Notes: a model not told the origin generated them from the sequence alone. 64,000 bases of DNA from Rhodococcus qingshengii JCM 15477 (GCF_023221595.1 NZ_CP096563.1:3206501-3270500); one strand, 5' to 3'; shown: positions 25,924 to 34,623, counted from the first letter of the stretch. Made by a program: numbers and translations.

Positions 25924-26550
25924 ATGATCGAGTACATCCGTGACGGCGCGGAAATCTATCGCCAGTCCTTTGCCACCATTCGGGCCGAAGCCGACCTGAG
26001 CCGTTTCCCGGCGGATGTCTCGCAAGCTGTAGTGCGCATGATTCATGCAAGTGGCCAGGTCGATCTCGTCGACGACGTCGCCTTCACACCCGGTGTCGTC
26101 TCGGCTGCGCGCGCAGCTCTGCGCGACGGCGCGCCGATTTTCTGCGACGCTCAGATGGTGGCTGCCGGCATCACGCGCAAGCGTCTGCCCGCCGGTAACG
26201 ACGTCATCTGCACCCTCGGCGATCCGCGGGTTCCCGTGCTGGCGTCGACCATCGACAACACTCGCTCGGCGGCTGCTCTCGAACTGTGGGGAGCCAAGCT
26301 CGAGGGCGCTGTTGTCGCGATCGGAAACGCACCCACCGCACTGTTCCATCTCCTGAACCTCATCGAAGCCGGCGCACCCCGTCCGGCCGCCATCGTCGGT
26401 GGTCCGGTCGGCTTCATCGGCGCTGCCGAGTCGAAGGAAGCCCTCATCGAACACGCCAGCGGGATCGATCATCTCGTTCTCCGCGGTCGACGCGGCGGCA
26501 GCGCGATCACCGCGGCCGTCGTCAATGCGATTGCGAGCGAAGTCGAATGA
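25924..26550 (+). CDS. cobH: Precorrin-8X methylmutase CobH
   Basis: A 208-residue CobH. It moves the methyl group from C-11 to C-12 of precorrin-8X to give hydrogenobyrinic acid. Diagnostic stretches: [15 protein letters not shown] at the start, [16 protein letters not shown] with the catalytic His, and [20 protein letters not shown] 25924 gives the usual N-terminus; a GTG nine bases upstream is possible but not conserved. The stop overlaps the cobIJ start (ATGA). Confidence 0.95.
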   Translation: MIEYIRDGAEIYRQSFATIRAEADLSRFPADVSQAVVRMIHASGQVDLVDDVAFTPGVVSAARAALRDGAPIFCDAQMVAAGITRKRLPAGNDVICTLGDPRVPVLASTIDNTRSAAALELWGAKLEGAVVAIGNAPTALFHLLNLIEAGAPRPAAIVGGPVGFIGAAESKEALIEHASGIDHLVLRGRRGGSAITAAVVNAIASEVE

Positions 26551-28034
26551 GTGCAGGCAAGCTCTGGGGTGTCGGTATCGGCCCCGGGGATCCCGAATTG
26601 GTGACCGTCAAGGCCGCCCGCGTCATCGGCGAGGCCGATGTGGTTGCGTTCCACTCCGCGCGGCACGGCAAGAGCATCTCCCGCGGAGTTGCAGCGCCGT
26701 ACATGCGCGAAGGACAGATCGAAGAACACCTCGTCTACCCCGTGACCACAGAGACCGTTGATCATCCCGGCGGATACCAGGGCGCGATGGACGAGTTCTA
26801 CGAAGCGGCTGCCGAACGGCTGGCAGTTCACCTCGCGGCCGGTCGAACCGTCGCGTTGCTCGCCGCCGGCGATCCACTCTTCTACAGCTCCTACATGCAC
26901 ATGCACAAGAGGCTGGCCGATCGCTTCGACGCCGAGGTGATTCCCGGCGTCACCTCCGTCAGCGCGGCATCTGCTGCACTCGGAAAGCCGCTGGTCGAGG
27001 GTGAAGAAATCCTGACGATCCTACCCGGAACATTGCCGCAGGCTGAGCTGACCAGGCGGCTCAAGGAAACCGACGCCGCGGCCATCCTCAAGCTCGGACG
27101 TACCTTCCCACCGGTCCTCCAATCGCTCGAGGATTCCGGCCGCTTGGATGAAGCGCACTACGTCGAGCGCGCGAGCACCACACGTCAACGCGTCGAATCC
27201 GCTGCCGAGGTCGACCCGGACGGAGTTCCGTACTTCTCGATCGCCATCGTTCCGAGCCCGTCGAACAACCCTCGACCTGCAACCGAATCCCGCGGCGAGG
27301 TGGTCGTGGTCGGACTCGGGCCGGGCGACACCGCCTGGACCACACCTGAAGTGGCGCATGAGCTTTCGTTCGCAACCGACCTCGTCGGCTACGGCCCGTA
27401 CGTCGATCGCGTGCCGACGCGTCCGGGCCAGCGGCGCCATTCCAGCGACAACCGCGTCGAAGCCGAACGCGCCGCGATGGCGTTGGACCTGGCGAAGAAC
27501 GGCGCCCGTGTAGCTGTCGTCTCGTCGGGAGATCCCGGCGTATTCGCCATGGCTGCAGCAGTTCTCGAAGTTGCCGCCGAAGACCAGTGGCGCGGGGTCC
27601 CGGTCCGCATCCTTCCCGGCATGACGGCGGCAAACGCTGTCGCCAGTCGCGTCGGCGCTCCCCTCGGGCACGACTATGCGGTGCTCTCGTTGTCTGATCG
27701 CCTCAAGCCGTGGGATGTCGTCGCTCGCCGTATCTCGGCAGTTGCAGCCGCAGACATGGCATTTGCGGTATACAACCCGGCGTCGAAGTCCCGGACGTGG
27801 CAGGTCCAAGCCATGAAGGACCTCGTGCTCGAGCACCGCTCCCCCGAGACTCCTGTTGTCATCGGGCGCGATGTTGCCGGCGCCGAGGAATCAGTTCGCG
27901 TCGTAACCCTCGGCGAGCTCGAGCCTTCCGAGATCGACATGCGGACGCTGCTGATCGTCGGATCGTCGATGACGACGGTCGTCGAAACCGGTTCGGGCCG
28001 TCAGGTGTTCACCCCGCGGCGCTACCCGGAGTGA
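26547..28034 (+). CDS. cobIJ: CobI-CobJ fusion (precorrin-2 C20 / precorrin-3B C17 methyltransferases)
   Basis: A 495-residue fusion of two SAM-dependent methyltransferases. The CobI half (residues 1-240) has [16 protein letters not shown] and [13 protein letters not shown]; the CobJ half (about 253-495) has [30 protein letters not shown] and [10 protein letters not shown]. The two act successively in the corrin pathway, CobI on precorrin-2 and CobJ on precorrin-3B after CobG. The same fusion exists in mycobacteria. Start ATG 26547 overlaps the cobH stop. A longer frame upstream only reads through cobH. Confidence 0.95.
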   Translation: MSAGKLWGVGIGPGDPELVTVKAARVIGEADVVAFHSARHGKSISRGVAAPYMREGQIEEHLVYPVTTETVDHPGGYQGAMDEFYEAAAERLAVHLAAGRTVALLAAGDPLFYSSYMHMHKRLADRFDAEVIPGVTSVSAASAALGKPLVEGEEILTILPGTLPQAELTRRLKETDAAAILKLGRTFPPVLQSLEDSGRLDEAHYVERASTTRQRVESAAEVDPDGVPYFSIAIVPSPSNNPRPATESRGEVVVVGLGPGDTAWTTPEVAHELSFATDLVGYGPYVDRVPTRPGQRRHSSDNRVEAERAAMALDLAKNGARVAVVSSGDPGVFAMAAAVLEVAAEDQWRGVPVRILPGMTAANAVASRVGAPLGHDYAVLSLSDRLKPWDVVARRISAVAAADMAFAVYNPASKSRTWQVQAMKDLVLEHRSPETPVVIGRDVAGAEESVRVVTLGELEPSEIDMRTLLIVGSSMTTVVETGSGRQVFTPRRYPE

Positions 28035-28060
28035 ACGCCGCACGGCGATAGCATGGCGTC

Positions 28061-28420
28061 ATGCCCGTCAACCGGACCCGGAAAGCAAGATACGCGCGTA
28101 AACGGAAACGCCGGATGGATCTGGTGGAGCACGATCTGTCCGTCGAGCAGTGGTCCGCGCTCAAAGCGGCCTGGGGTGGCTGCGCGTACTGCGGCGAGCC
28201 GGACGAGTCGCCGCAACGTGACTGCGTGCTGGCGATCTCCCGCGGTGGGCGCTACACACTCGACAACATCGCACCGGCGTGCCGCTCGTGCAATGCGAGC
28301 AAATGCAACAGCGAGGTCACTCTCTGGTTGCGGCGCAAGGGGTATGACGAGAAGGCCTTCCTCCTGCGCCACGCGGAGATAGGTATCGAGATGAGGGCGC
28401 AGTTCTCGGAGCAGTCGTGA
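28061..28420 (+). CDS. HNH-endonuclease-like protein
   Basis: A 119-residue protein with a very basic start (RTRKARYARKRKRR) and an HNH/zinc-finger core: CAYCG (41-45), RDCVLAISRGGRYTLDNIAPACRSCNASK (53-81). CxxC pairs at 41/44 and 74/77 hold zinc. In the usual motif the first active residue is His in 'DHV'; here it reads D54-C55-V56, so the catalytic His seems replaced by Cys. It may be a nuclease variant or a DNA/RNA-binding relic of one. Stop overlaps the next start (GTGA). Confidence 0.8.
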   Translation: MPVNRTRKARYARKRKRRMDLVEHDLSVEQWSALKAAWGGCAYCGEPDESPQRDCVLAISRGGRYTLDNIAPACRSCNASKCNSEVTLWLRRKGYDEKAFLLRHAEIGIEMRAQFSEQS

Positions 28421-28821
28421 CGACTCCGCACGAGTTGCGCCCGATCCTCGACGAGTTGATGGAGTTCGAACCTCTGTTTCACCGAACTCGAGTAGCGATG
28501 TCACGAGACGAGTTCGATGCGGTCGTCGACCCGGAGTTCCGGGAGATCGGAGCCTCGGGTGCGCGATACACCCGCGATTACGTGCAATCGGTAATCGCGA
28601 GCCGGCGACTCCGCTGCGAAGTGAACGACGCCGCCGAACTCGGATGGAGGGTTGACCGACCCGCGCTGAGCCGGATTGCACCTGACACGTATCTGGTGAC
28701 GTACCGGCTGGCGCAAGCGCAACGAGTTACCGAGCGATCATCCATCTGGCGGTTCACCGAGAATCGATGGAGCGTGTTGTTTCATCAAGGCACAGTCATC
28801 GAAAGTGGTTTGGAAGCGTGA
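28417..28821 (+). CDS. NTF2-like / DUF4440-type protein
   Basis: A 134-residue protein resembling SnoaL/DUF4440 folds: LMEFEPLFHRTRVAMSRDEF, then VDPEFREIGASGARYTRDYV, and a beta-rich end (YLVTYRLAQAQR...SIWRFTENRWSVLFHQGT). Such proteins bind small molecules or act as accessory domains; no function is assignable. GTG start overlaps the HNH stop and its own stop overlaps the following GTG, so three genes are coupled. Confidence 0.7.
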   Translation: MTTPHELRPILDELMEFEPLFHRTRVAMSRDEFDAVVDPEFREIGASGARYTRDYVQSVIASRRLRCEVNDAAELGWRVDRPALSRIAPDTYLVTYRLAQAQRVTERSSIWRFTENRWSVLFHQGTVIESGLEA

Positions 28822-29057
28822 ACGAATCGACCCCCAACCCCACCATTCCGCTTTGGATGGACATCACCTTCACCGCCTTCGTTCTTGCCTGGATCTTCAT
28901 CACGATTAGCGCGCTCGTGGCGATCGTGCGCACCGACTTCGAACGCTCGGGCGGCAAATTCTGGTGGTCGGCACTGGTGATCGCGGTGCCTGTACTCGGT
29001 GCGCTCGTCTGGTTACTGTTCGGTCGACCCCCGCGTGACTCCAGGTCCCGAACCTGA
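28818..29057 (+). CDS. Small membrane protein (PLDc_N-like)
   Basis: A 79-residue protein with two transmembrane segments (ITFTAFVLAWIFITISALVAIV and WWSALVIAVPVLGALVWLLFG) separated by RTDFERSGGKFW, followed by a short basic tail. The two-helix pattern with WWSALVIAVPVLGALVWLLFGRP matches the phospholipase D N-terminal (PLDc_N) family of short membrane proteins. GTG start at 28818 in the GTGA overlap. Function unknown. Confidence 0.75.
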   Translation: MNESTPNPTIPLWMDITFTAFVLAWIFITISALVAIVRTDFERSGGKFWWSALVIAVPVLGALVWLLFGRPPRDSRSRT

Positions 29058-29134
29058 TCTACACCGACGGCCCGGCAGTAGTCTGAGTACGGTCCGGTGC
29101 TGTCACTCTGCGCCTATCAGGGGAGAACAACGAG

Positions 29135-29725
29135 ATGAGACCACTTCGATACTCGATCAACGTCACACTCGACGGCTGCTGCCATCACGAGGCGGGGCTC
29201 CCACCCGACGAGGAGTCGATGCGCTACTGGACCGCTCAGATGGAACGAGCCGATGCCTTGCTGTTCGGCCGGGTGACCTACGAGATGATGGAGTCGGCGT
29301 GGCGGCGGCCCGCAACGGGCACATGGCCTGACTGGATGGACGAGTGGGAGATCCCGTTCGCCCAGGCCATGGACCGGGCGAAGAAGTACGTCGTGTCGAA
29401 CACGCTGAGCGGGGTCGATTGGAATGCCGAACTCGTGCAAGGCGACTTGGGGCCAGTGATTCTACGGCTCAAGGAGCAGCCCGGCGAAGGCCTGTGGGTT
29501 GGCGGCGTAACACTCCCCCTGGCATTGGCAGACCTGGGACTGATCGACGAGTACGAGTTCGTTGTGCAACCGGTCCTCGCCGGACAGGGACCGACGTTGC
29601 TCGCCGGTCTGCGCAAGCGCATCCAACTCGAACTCGTCGATCGCCACGAGTTCCAGTCGGGTGCAGTCGCCGTGCGATATCGGCCCACTCAAGTACCGCC
29701 CCCAGGTCAGGTATCGGACGGTTAG
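29135..29725 (+). CDS. Dihydrofolate reductase-family (RibD C-terminal) protein
   Basis: A 196-residue protein with the RibD_C/DHFR-like fold: YSINVTLDGCCHHEAG at the start, ALLFGRVTYEMMESAW (NADPH-binding part), KKYVVSNTLS, and WVGGVTLPLALADLGLIDEY. Many actinobacteria carry such reductases of unknown substrate. ATG 29135 has GGGGAGAA upstream. Possibly transcribed with the triad before it (77-bp gap) but can have its own promoter. Confidence 0.85.
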   Translation: MRPLRYSINVTLDGCCHHEAGLPPDEESMRYWTAQMERADALLFGRVTYEMMESAWRRPATGTWPDWMDEWEIPFAQAMDRAKKYVVSNTLSGVDWNAELVQGDLGPVILRLKEQPGEGLWVGGVTLPLALADLGLIDEYEFVVQPVLAGQGPTLLAGLRKRIQLELVDRHEFQSGAVAVRYRPTQVPPPGQVSDG

Positions 29726-30096
29726 TCGACGCATGGCTGGACATGCGCGGTTGAAAGACATGTCGTCGCCTCAACTCGGACGCGAGAAGAGTTTCCAGTC
29801 ATGCTCGATGTTCGGTATTGACCGGACACTCGGCACAGCACGAGCATTAGCCACCGAAGTTCTCCGGACAATCCTCAACGAGATCGAAGCATCGAACTGG
29901 ATCACGAACAAGTTCGTTCCGCCCGGCGGACCGTAAGGACCACTCGTCGCTATCGAACACTCTGGCCCCCTATTCCACGGGCACTGCACCTCGAGCTGTA
30001 AGCACCCCCGGTCGAGGGCCATGCTTGCGCGCGCCCTCGCGCGCCTCAACAAAAATGGCCAAGCTGGACGGCTACTAGCGAGCGAAGGATCAAAAT
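29726..30096. other. Intergenic region without a supported gene
   Basis: About 370 bp between two convergent genes. An open plus frame starting ATG 29733 and ending 29936 (67 codons) has no ribosome site and no recognised similarity. No RNA gene is recognised. A T-poor GC-rich block (GCGCGCGCCCTCGCGCGC, about 30025) is a local symmetry of unknown meaning. Confidence 0.4.
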
Positions 30097-30132
30097 CGTA
30101 TCGGCGTCCGACACAGGCCGGACGCCGATACG
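30097..30132 (-). terminator. Intrinsic terminator of the alpha/beta-hydrolase gene
   Basis: CGTATCGGCGTCC and its exact complement (13 bp) flank a 10-base loop; on the minus strand it is followed by ATTTTGAT. It begins 9 bp after the hydrolase stop. Confidence 0.85.
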
Positions 30133-30140
30133 TGTTCACG

Positions 30141-30923
30141 TCAGCTCACAGGAGCGCCACCGCTCCCGCCGAGGTGGCGGACGAAGAACTGAGCCGAACT
30201 GTCGCGCTCGTAGTCGGGCACCGGATAGTGCCTGCCCGAGTAGGCGTGCAGCGTCTTCTCCGTCGAGCCGAAGGCATCGAACAACGCTACCCCTGACGTG
30301 CGGTCGTAATCCTTGTCGTCCCATGGGATCCGGTACTCGGCTGGGACCGTGAGCTTTCGTGCCGCTTCGATGAGGGAGTCGTCCACAAAAACTCCACCGA
30401 AGCTCACGGCAGCGATCCTGGATTCGACCGGGGCCAACATCAGCCCGGTCACGACCCCTAGCGACACGCCGCCAAAGCCGATCGGAGCGTCGGCGTCGAC
30501 GTCGGGCAGCGTTTGCAGAGCGTCGATTGTCCGCTGCCATTCCGGCACTGCACGCTCCGCCAGCGATCGGTTGTACTCGACGACGATCGGAGCGATCGAC
30601 TCGTGGGCCGCCCTAGCCTGGTGGATCGCCTCGACCCACTGTTCGTCCTGTGTGTTCCGCGGCCGATCGCCATGTCCGGGCGCGTCGATCGCGGCGACTG
30701 CGAACCCGTGGGAGCTCACACTGTGGAGTGCGCTGGCAACCAGTCCCGGCGCCTTCTTGTGCATGCCGCCGGAGTGCCCGGACAGCAGAAGTGGTGATCC
30801 GACGGATCCGGATGGCGGTGACCAGAGCACGCCGGTGATGTCGTCTACAACGAAATGGCGTTCGATGGCACCGTTCGACGTTGTCTCGGAGGTGAATTCG
30901 ATGGTCTGAGAATTGGATTGCAT
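30141..30923 (-). CDS. Alpha/beta-hydrolase family protein
   Basis: A 260-residue cytosolic hydrolase. Visible are the oxyanion-region SGHSGGMHK near residue 48, the nucleophile elbow GFGGVSLGVVTG (Ser about 151) and a late Asp/His region (KTLHAYSGRHYPVP). The SxGG-type elbow and DAPGHGDRP segment suggest an esterase or dienelactone-hydrolase-like enzyme, substrate unknown. ATG 30923 has GAAAGG at good spacing. A short leader ORF lies 46 bp upstream. Confidence 0.87.
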   Translation of the reverse strand: MQSNSQTIEFTSETTSNGAIERHFVVDDITGVLWSPPSGSVGSPLLLSGHSGGMHKKAPGLVASALHSVSSHGFAVAAIDAPGHGDRPRNTQDEQWVEAIHQARAAHESIAPIVVEYNRSLAERAVPEWQRTIDALQTLPDVDADAPIGFGGVSLGVVTGLMLAPVESRIAAVSFGGVFVDDSLIEAARKLTVPAEYRIPWDDKDYDRTSGVALFDAFGSTEKTLHAYSGRHYPVPDYERDSSAQFFVRHLGGSGGAPVS

Positions 30924-30969
30924 GGTGTTACCTTTCGGGATTGCCTACTCGAGGCGCTCCCGGCGACAC

Positions 30970-31029
30970 CTACGTCAATCGCCGATCCGTGAACACGAGT
31001 GGGAGCACCCACATGGTTACAGCGTTCAT
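30970..31029 (-). CDS. Possible 19-residue leader ORF upstream of the hydrolase
   Basis: ATG 31029 is preceded by a perfect CAGGAGGT (31037-31044) eight bases away, better than that of most genes here, and reads MNAVTMWVLPLVFTDRRLT then TAG. It is too short for normal gene finding. It could be a regulatory leader peptide for the hydrolase gene, or a remnant of a longer gene. A TTGGAC-N17-GATAGC element lies about 30 bp further upstream. Confidence 0.45.
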   Translation of the reverse strand: MNAVTMWVLPLVFTDRRLT

Positions 31030-31124
31030 GGGTCTCACCTCCTGGCGTGTTGTCACGGTCTCGCACAAGCTATCAACCCGAACCGAAGCTCGTCCAATCA
31101 TTTTTCCAGCGCGCCCGGCAGCGG

Positions 31125-31643
31125 TCATACCCGCGATCGGGCGACGCTCTGGCGGACGGCACGGATGTAGCGGCGCGTGACAAACGCCTGTACTCGACGT
31201 CCGATCGGAGCACCGAGACGCACCCACCACGTTCCGGGCTTGGAGAACGCCACGATCTCGATGCGAACCTCATTGCTGCTCTCGTCGAACTGGACGACAA
31301 ACAATTCCTCCCCGCATTCGGGGTGGCCCGCGCGGGTTCCGTACGCGAAGCCCTTGCGAGTGGGTTCGTCTACGACATAGACGATCCGAACGGGGATAGT
31401 TACCGGACCGAGTCCGAAGGTCGCATCCTGACCTGCCACGGCGGTCGGGGCTGCCGTCCGTACGGCCAGTCCGGCTCCGCGGTGCATTCCCCAATTCGCG
31501 ACGGTTCGAGCGGCAACCTCGAAATCCTCCCGTCCGGATCCGACCGTCGCGCTCTCGTGAACGTGGTGATAGCCGGCGGGGAGAACGCCTGACGTTGCGC
31601 CCACCTCGAGGTACGTCAGCCCGCCCGGGCGGGACGCCATCAT
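31125..31643 (-). CDS. DUF1990-family protein
   Basis: A 172-residue protein with the DUF1990 pattern: LTYLEVGATSGVLPAGYHH, NWGMHRGAGLAV, IVYVVDEPTRKGFAYGTRAGHPECGEE, IVAFSKPGTWWVRLGAPIG and VTRRYIRAVR. The molecular role is unknown. The ATG at 31643 overlaps the stop of the VOC gene (ATGA), so it is translated after it. Confidence 0.87.
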   Translation of the reverse strand: MMASRPGGLTYLEVGATSGVLPAGYHHVHESATVGSGREDFEVAARTVANWGMHRGAGLAVRTAAPTAVAGQDATFGLGPVTIPVRIVYVVDEPTRKGFAYGTRAGHPECGEELFVVQFDESSNEVRIEIVAFSKPGTWWVRLGAPIGRRVQAFVTRRYIRAVRQSVARSRV

Positions 31644-31999
31644 TGCTCGCGTCGGTGGCTGAGGATGTTGATCACGTGGCCGTCGGGGTCGGCAGCGAAG
31701 AACCTGCGGACCCCCCACGGCTCCTCGGTGACGGGATAGACGATGGTGTCGCCGCGCTGCACCGCGGCCTCGTACGCCGCGTCGAGATCATCCACCTCGA
31801 CGGAGACGTCCGGTACTACGGGCGCATGAGCGTCGTGCGTCATGACGCTGATCTGCAATGACGGATCCGTCGGCGAAGCCAACGTCACGATCCACCCGTG
31901 ATCCATGACAACTTCGAGGCCCAGCACTTCGGTGTAGAAGCGCTGCGCGGCCTCGAGCGAACTACTCGACAGATCCGAAACTATCCGCGTGACGGCCAT
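31640..31999 (-). CDS. VOC/glyoxalase-family protein
   Basis: A 119-residue VOC-fold protein: TRIVSDLSSSSLEAAQRFYTEVLGLEVVMDHGW in the first half and VEVDDLDAAYEAAVQRGDTIVYP...GVRRFFAADPDGHVINIL in the second. Such small proteins bind metal and act as dioxygenases, isomerases or antibiotic-binding proteins; function not assignable. A longer upstream frame overlaps the TetR gene and is rejected. Coupled to the DUF1990 gene. Confidence 0.85.
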   Translation of the reverse strand: MAVTRIVSDLSSSSLEAAQRFYTEVLGLEVVMDHGWIVTLASPTDPSLQISVMTHDAHAPVVPDVSVEVDDLDAAYEAAVQRGDTIVYPVTEEPWGVRRFFAADPDGHVINILSHRREQ

Positions 32000-32009
32000 G
32001 TCCCGCAGG

Positions 32010-32651
32010 TTACGCCGCCGCCGGAGTCCACCGCGACTTGACGAGGCGCTCGATGTCACCGGAAAGTTCGTCGCTGACGATCCCCGGAAGCAGGATCTGC
32101 CACATCTCGTCGACACGATCCGGAAGATCCGAGCGTCGGGTGAGAACATTCGAAACCAGCTGTACCCCCGTGAATGCCGAGGGCATGAACCTGCCGAACG
32201 ATTCTGCGCTGACCGATTTTCGGATTTCACCTTCCGCCTGAGCCCTGGCGGTGAGATCGGTGATTGCCGAGATCCATTCGGCGTACGGTTCCACCGGCCC
32301 CTCGTACGTGCTCAGTTCCAGCGTGAGGCGAATGCCCGCGCGAACGATCGGCTCGTCGACAATCTGGCGTGCCATTTCGTGCGTGAGCATGATCATCTGT
32401 TCCAACGGGTCCTTGCCCGTCGCGGAAATCGCCTGCACCGACTCGATCGAGAGCCGATGCTGTTCGGCAATGATGAACTGCGCGAGCTCGTCCTTCGACG
32501 CGAAATGGAAATACAACGCGCCCTTGGTAGTACCGGCCCCCGAGACTATGTCGGCCATGCTGGTGCTGCCGTAACCAGTCTTCTCGAACTGCGCGGCCGC
32601 GCCGGCAACGATTTGCTGCCGAGTCAGCTCGGCGCGTGCTTGCTTGACCAC
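32010..32651 (-). CDS. TetR-family regulator of the ScbR (gamma-butyrolactone receptor) type
   Basis: A 213-residue TetR protein. The N-terminal HTH reads KQARAELTRQQIVAGAAAQF...TSMADIVSGAGTTKGALYFHF, and the ligand domain has RAGIRLTLELSTYEGP and PSAFTGVQLVSNVLTRR. This pattern resembles ScbR/ArpA-type autoregulator receptors, which repress until a butyrolactone-like signal binds. No AfsA/ScbA synthase is in the window. GTG 32651 follows AGAGGGA at good spacing; an upstream frame is not supported. Ligand class is inference. Confidence 0.8.
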   Translation of the reverse strand: MVKQARAELTRQQIVAGAAAQFEKTGYGSTSMADIVSGAGTTKGALYFHFASKDELAQFIIAEQHRLSIESVQAISATGKDPLEQMIMLTHEMARQIVDEPIVRAGIRLTLELSTYEGPVEPYAEWISAITDLTARAQAEGEIRKSVSAESFGRFMPSAFTGVQLVSNVLTRRSDLPDRVDEMWQILLPGIVSDELSGDIERLVKSRWTPAAA

Positions 32652-32810
32652 TGAATCCCTCTCGTCCTCCAAAGGCCCCCGCCCAGCAAACCCCACGGTT
32701 CGCGCCACACTCCAGCTATACCCAAAAACTTCACAATTGCCCCACATTACCAGCGCTCCTTCCATTGCTTCAATTACGAATGCAACAAAGTCGCTGGTCA
32801 GACGTCCGAT

Positions 32811-33782
32811 TTAGAGGGAATCTCCTCTCCCCAACGTGCTTTCGTCAACCCGCGCACGGTCCACCAACTCTCCGACGAGGAGCGTCAACTCCATCATCTG
32901 GTCGGTGATTTCCTCACGCAGCTGCGTTGCATCCGCCTCGGAAATCGCGCCGGACTTGGTATCGAAAGACATCAACAACTCGATATTGGTGCGAAGTGCA
33001 GTCAAAGGAGCCAGAAGGTCCTGGCCCGCTTCGGTGATCAGACTTCTCTGGCGTGCCCGCGATTCCGACAACGTCCCGAGCATCCGATTGAAACTGACTG
33101 TCAACGACGCCAACTCGTCGTCACCGGTCACCGGGATCGGCGCAAGATCATCCGTTTCGGCGACCCGCCGCGTCGCCGCAGTAAGTCGCGCGATCGGCCG
33201 TAATCCTGTGCGTGCCACAGCATCTCCGGCCGCGTAAGCTAGGGCGATTCCGGCCGCCCCGAGTGCCGCCAACACCACTGCCAGTCGCTTGAGTACCGAA
33301 CGCGTCGGCCCCAGGGATTGCGCGACAACCAAAGTCTGGCCCGCAACCGAGGGCTCGACAAGAATTCGATACGCATCAACCGTCGCGATTGTCTGCGACG
33401 AATTGCCGTCTGCGATCGACCTGATGGCGTCTGCGCTCGTGCTGAACGGCGGCAGACCGGGAGTCGCCGTCACCAAGGCGCCGTCGGCAGTAAGAAGCCC
33501 CACCGCCTGGATGACCGCTGTATCCGCGCCGGCCGTCAATCCCAGAACCGGTGTGACACCGCCGAAATTGACGGTGTCGGTGATCGCGTCACTCGTGCGC
33601 TCGAGTTGCCGATCGACGTTGCCTTGCAAATACGCGTTGAACACTATGTACACCGCCGACGCCGACACGATCACCGCGATCGCCACCAGGCCTGCAGTCA
33701 GCAATTTCACGCGAGCATGGAGCGTCCGCACGTGAATTCCCGATGGTTTTCGACGGCTCATTCCGGGAACCGACACTCTCAT
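32811..33782 (-). CDS. Truncated sensor kinase-like membrane protein, no His box and no ATPase domain
   Basis: A 323-residue protein: transmembrane segment 27-49, periplasmic sensor part, second segment 165-188, HAMP about 190-240, and then a DHp-like helix. Where MprB-type kinases have xASHELRTPLTxLRTNIE, this one has EAGQDLLAPLTALRTNIE: the phospho-acceptor His is Gln254. The protein stops after the second DHp helix (323), with no N, G1 or G2 boxes, and only 159 bp remain before the next gene. No partner response regulator is adjacent. Probably a kinase-dead relic or a repurposed signal sensor. Confidence 0.8.
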   Translation of the reverse strand: MRVSVPGMSRRKPSGIHVRTLHARVKLLTAGLVAIAVIVSASAVYIVFNAYLQGNVDRQLERTSDAITDTVNFGGVTPVLGLTAGADTAVIQAVGLLTADGALVTATPGLPPFSTSADAIRSIADGNSSQTIATVDAYRILVEPSVAGQTLVVAQSLGPTRSVLKRLAVVLAALGAAGIALAYAAGDAVARTGLRPIARLTAATRRVAETDDLAPIPVTGDDELASLTVSFNRMLGTLSESRARQRSLITEAGQDLLAPLTALRTNIELLMSFDTKSGAISEADATQLREEITDQMMELTLLVGELVDRARVDESTLGRGDSL

Positions 33783-33876
33783 GCGCGGTCCCGCAGTGCG
33801 GCGTCGAAAAATCCCAACATCCCTCCAGTATGGTCACGGAACCTTAGACGAACCTGAAGCGAACGCGATGTCGGCC

Positions 33877-34623
33877 TCACAGCGCCGTTCCACGACCGAA
33901 AGCCGTGAGCCAGTCCATCGCCTCGGCCTCGGTATCGAATGCCGGGACGGTCGCCGGGATCGGTGGTCGTTCGACGACGATCACCGGGATCGACAATTGC
34001 CTGGCTGCGGCGATCTTTGCGTACGTCTGCTCGCCGCCACTGTTCTTGGTGATCACGACGTCGATGCTGTGAGTTCGCATCAGATCGACTTCCGCTTCGA
34101 TGTCGAATGGACCACGTGCGAGCAGCAATTGCGAGTGAGGCGGCAAGGTCCCCGAAGGCGGATCGATCGAGCGCACGAGAAACGTGACGCTCTTCACGCG
34201 GTCGAACGCCGAAACTCCTTGCCTCCCGATCGTCAGAAAAGCGCGTGAGCCGACCGTCGGCACCAACTCTGCGGCGTGATCGAGATCGTGTGCCGGAAGC
34301 CAAGTGTCACCGAGTTGCTCGCGCCAGGGCGGGCGTCGGTACATGGCGTACGGCACGGAATTCGCAAGGCACGCTTCGAACGCATTCTGGGTGATGCGAG
34401 CGGCAAACGGATGCGTGGCGTCGAGCACTGCACGAATATCATTGGCCGACAACCACTCCGACAGCCCTTCGGCTCCCCCGAACCCGCCGATACGCACTTC
34501 CCCCTCGGGCCATCGAGGATCACGAACCCGGCCGGCCAGCGATGTGACAACCTCGAGGTCGGCTGAACCGGCCAAGCGAGAAGCGATCACTCGACCTTCG
34601 CCTGTGCCGCCGAGCAGGAGCAC
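33877..34623 (-). CDS. cobK: Precorrin-6A reductase CobK
   Basis: A 248-residue CobK, which reduces precorrin-6A with NADPH. Visible: LLLGGTGEGRVIASRL at the N-terminus, the ATHPFAARITQNAFEAC motif, TIGRQGVSAFD, and VVITKNSGGEQTYAKI near the C-terminus. GTG 34623 starts 26 bases after the cobM stop with a weak GACAGG. Last gene of SDR-cobL-cobM-cobK; the next gene on this strand starts 95 bp beyond its stop. Confidence 0.94.
   Translation of the reverse strand: MLLLGGTGEGRVIASRLAGSADLEVVTSLAGRVRDPRWPEGEVRIGGFGGAEGLSEWLSANDIRAVLDATHPFAARITQNAFEACLANSVPYAMYRRPPWREQLGDTWLPAHDLDHAAELVPTVGSRAFLTIGRQGVSAFDRVKSVTFLVRSIDPPSGTLPPHSQLLLARGPFDIEAEVDLMRTHSIDVVITKNSGGEQTYAKIAAARQLSIPVIVVERPPIPATVPAFDTEAEAMDWLTAFGRGTAL

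Noticed and set aside
28061..29057. Calling the HNH triad a defence system
   Set aside because: No recognised defence domain beyond the altered HNH motif; kept as an observation only.
29733..29936. A 67-codon plus frame after the DHFR-like gene
   Set aside because: No ribosome site, no known similarity; left as intergenic.
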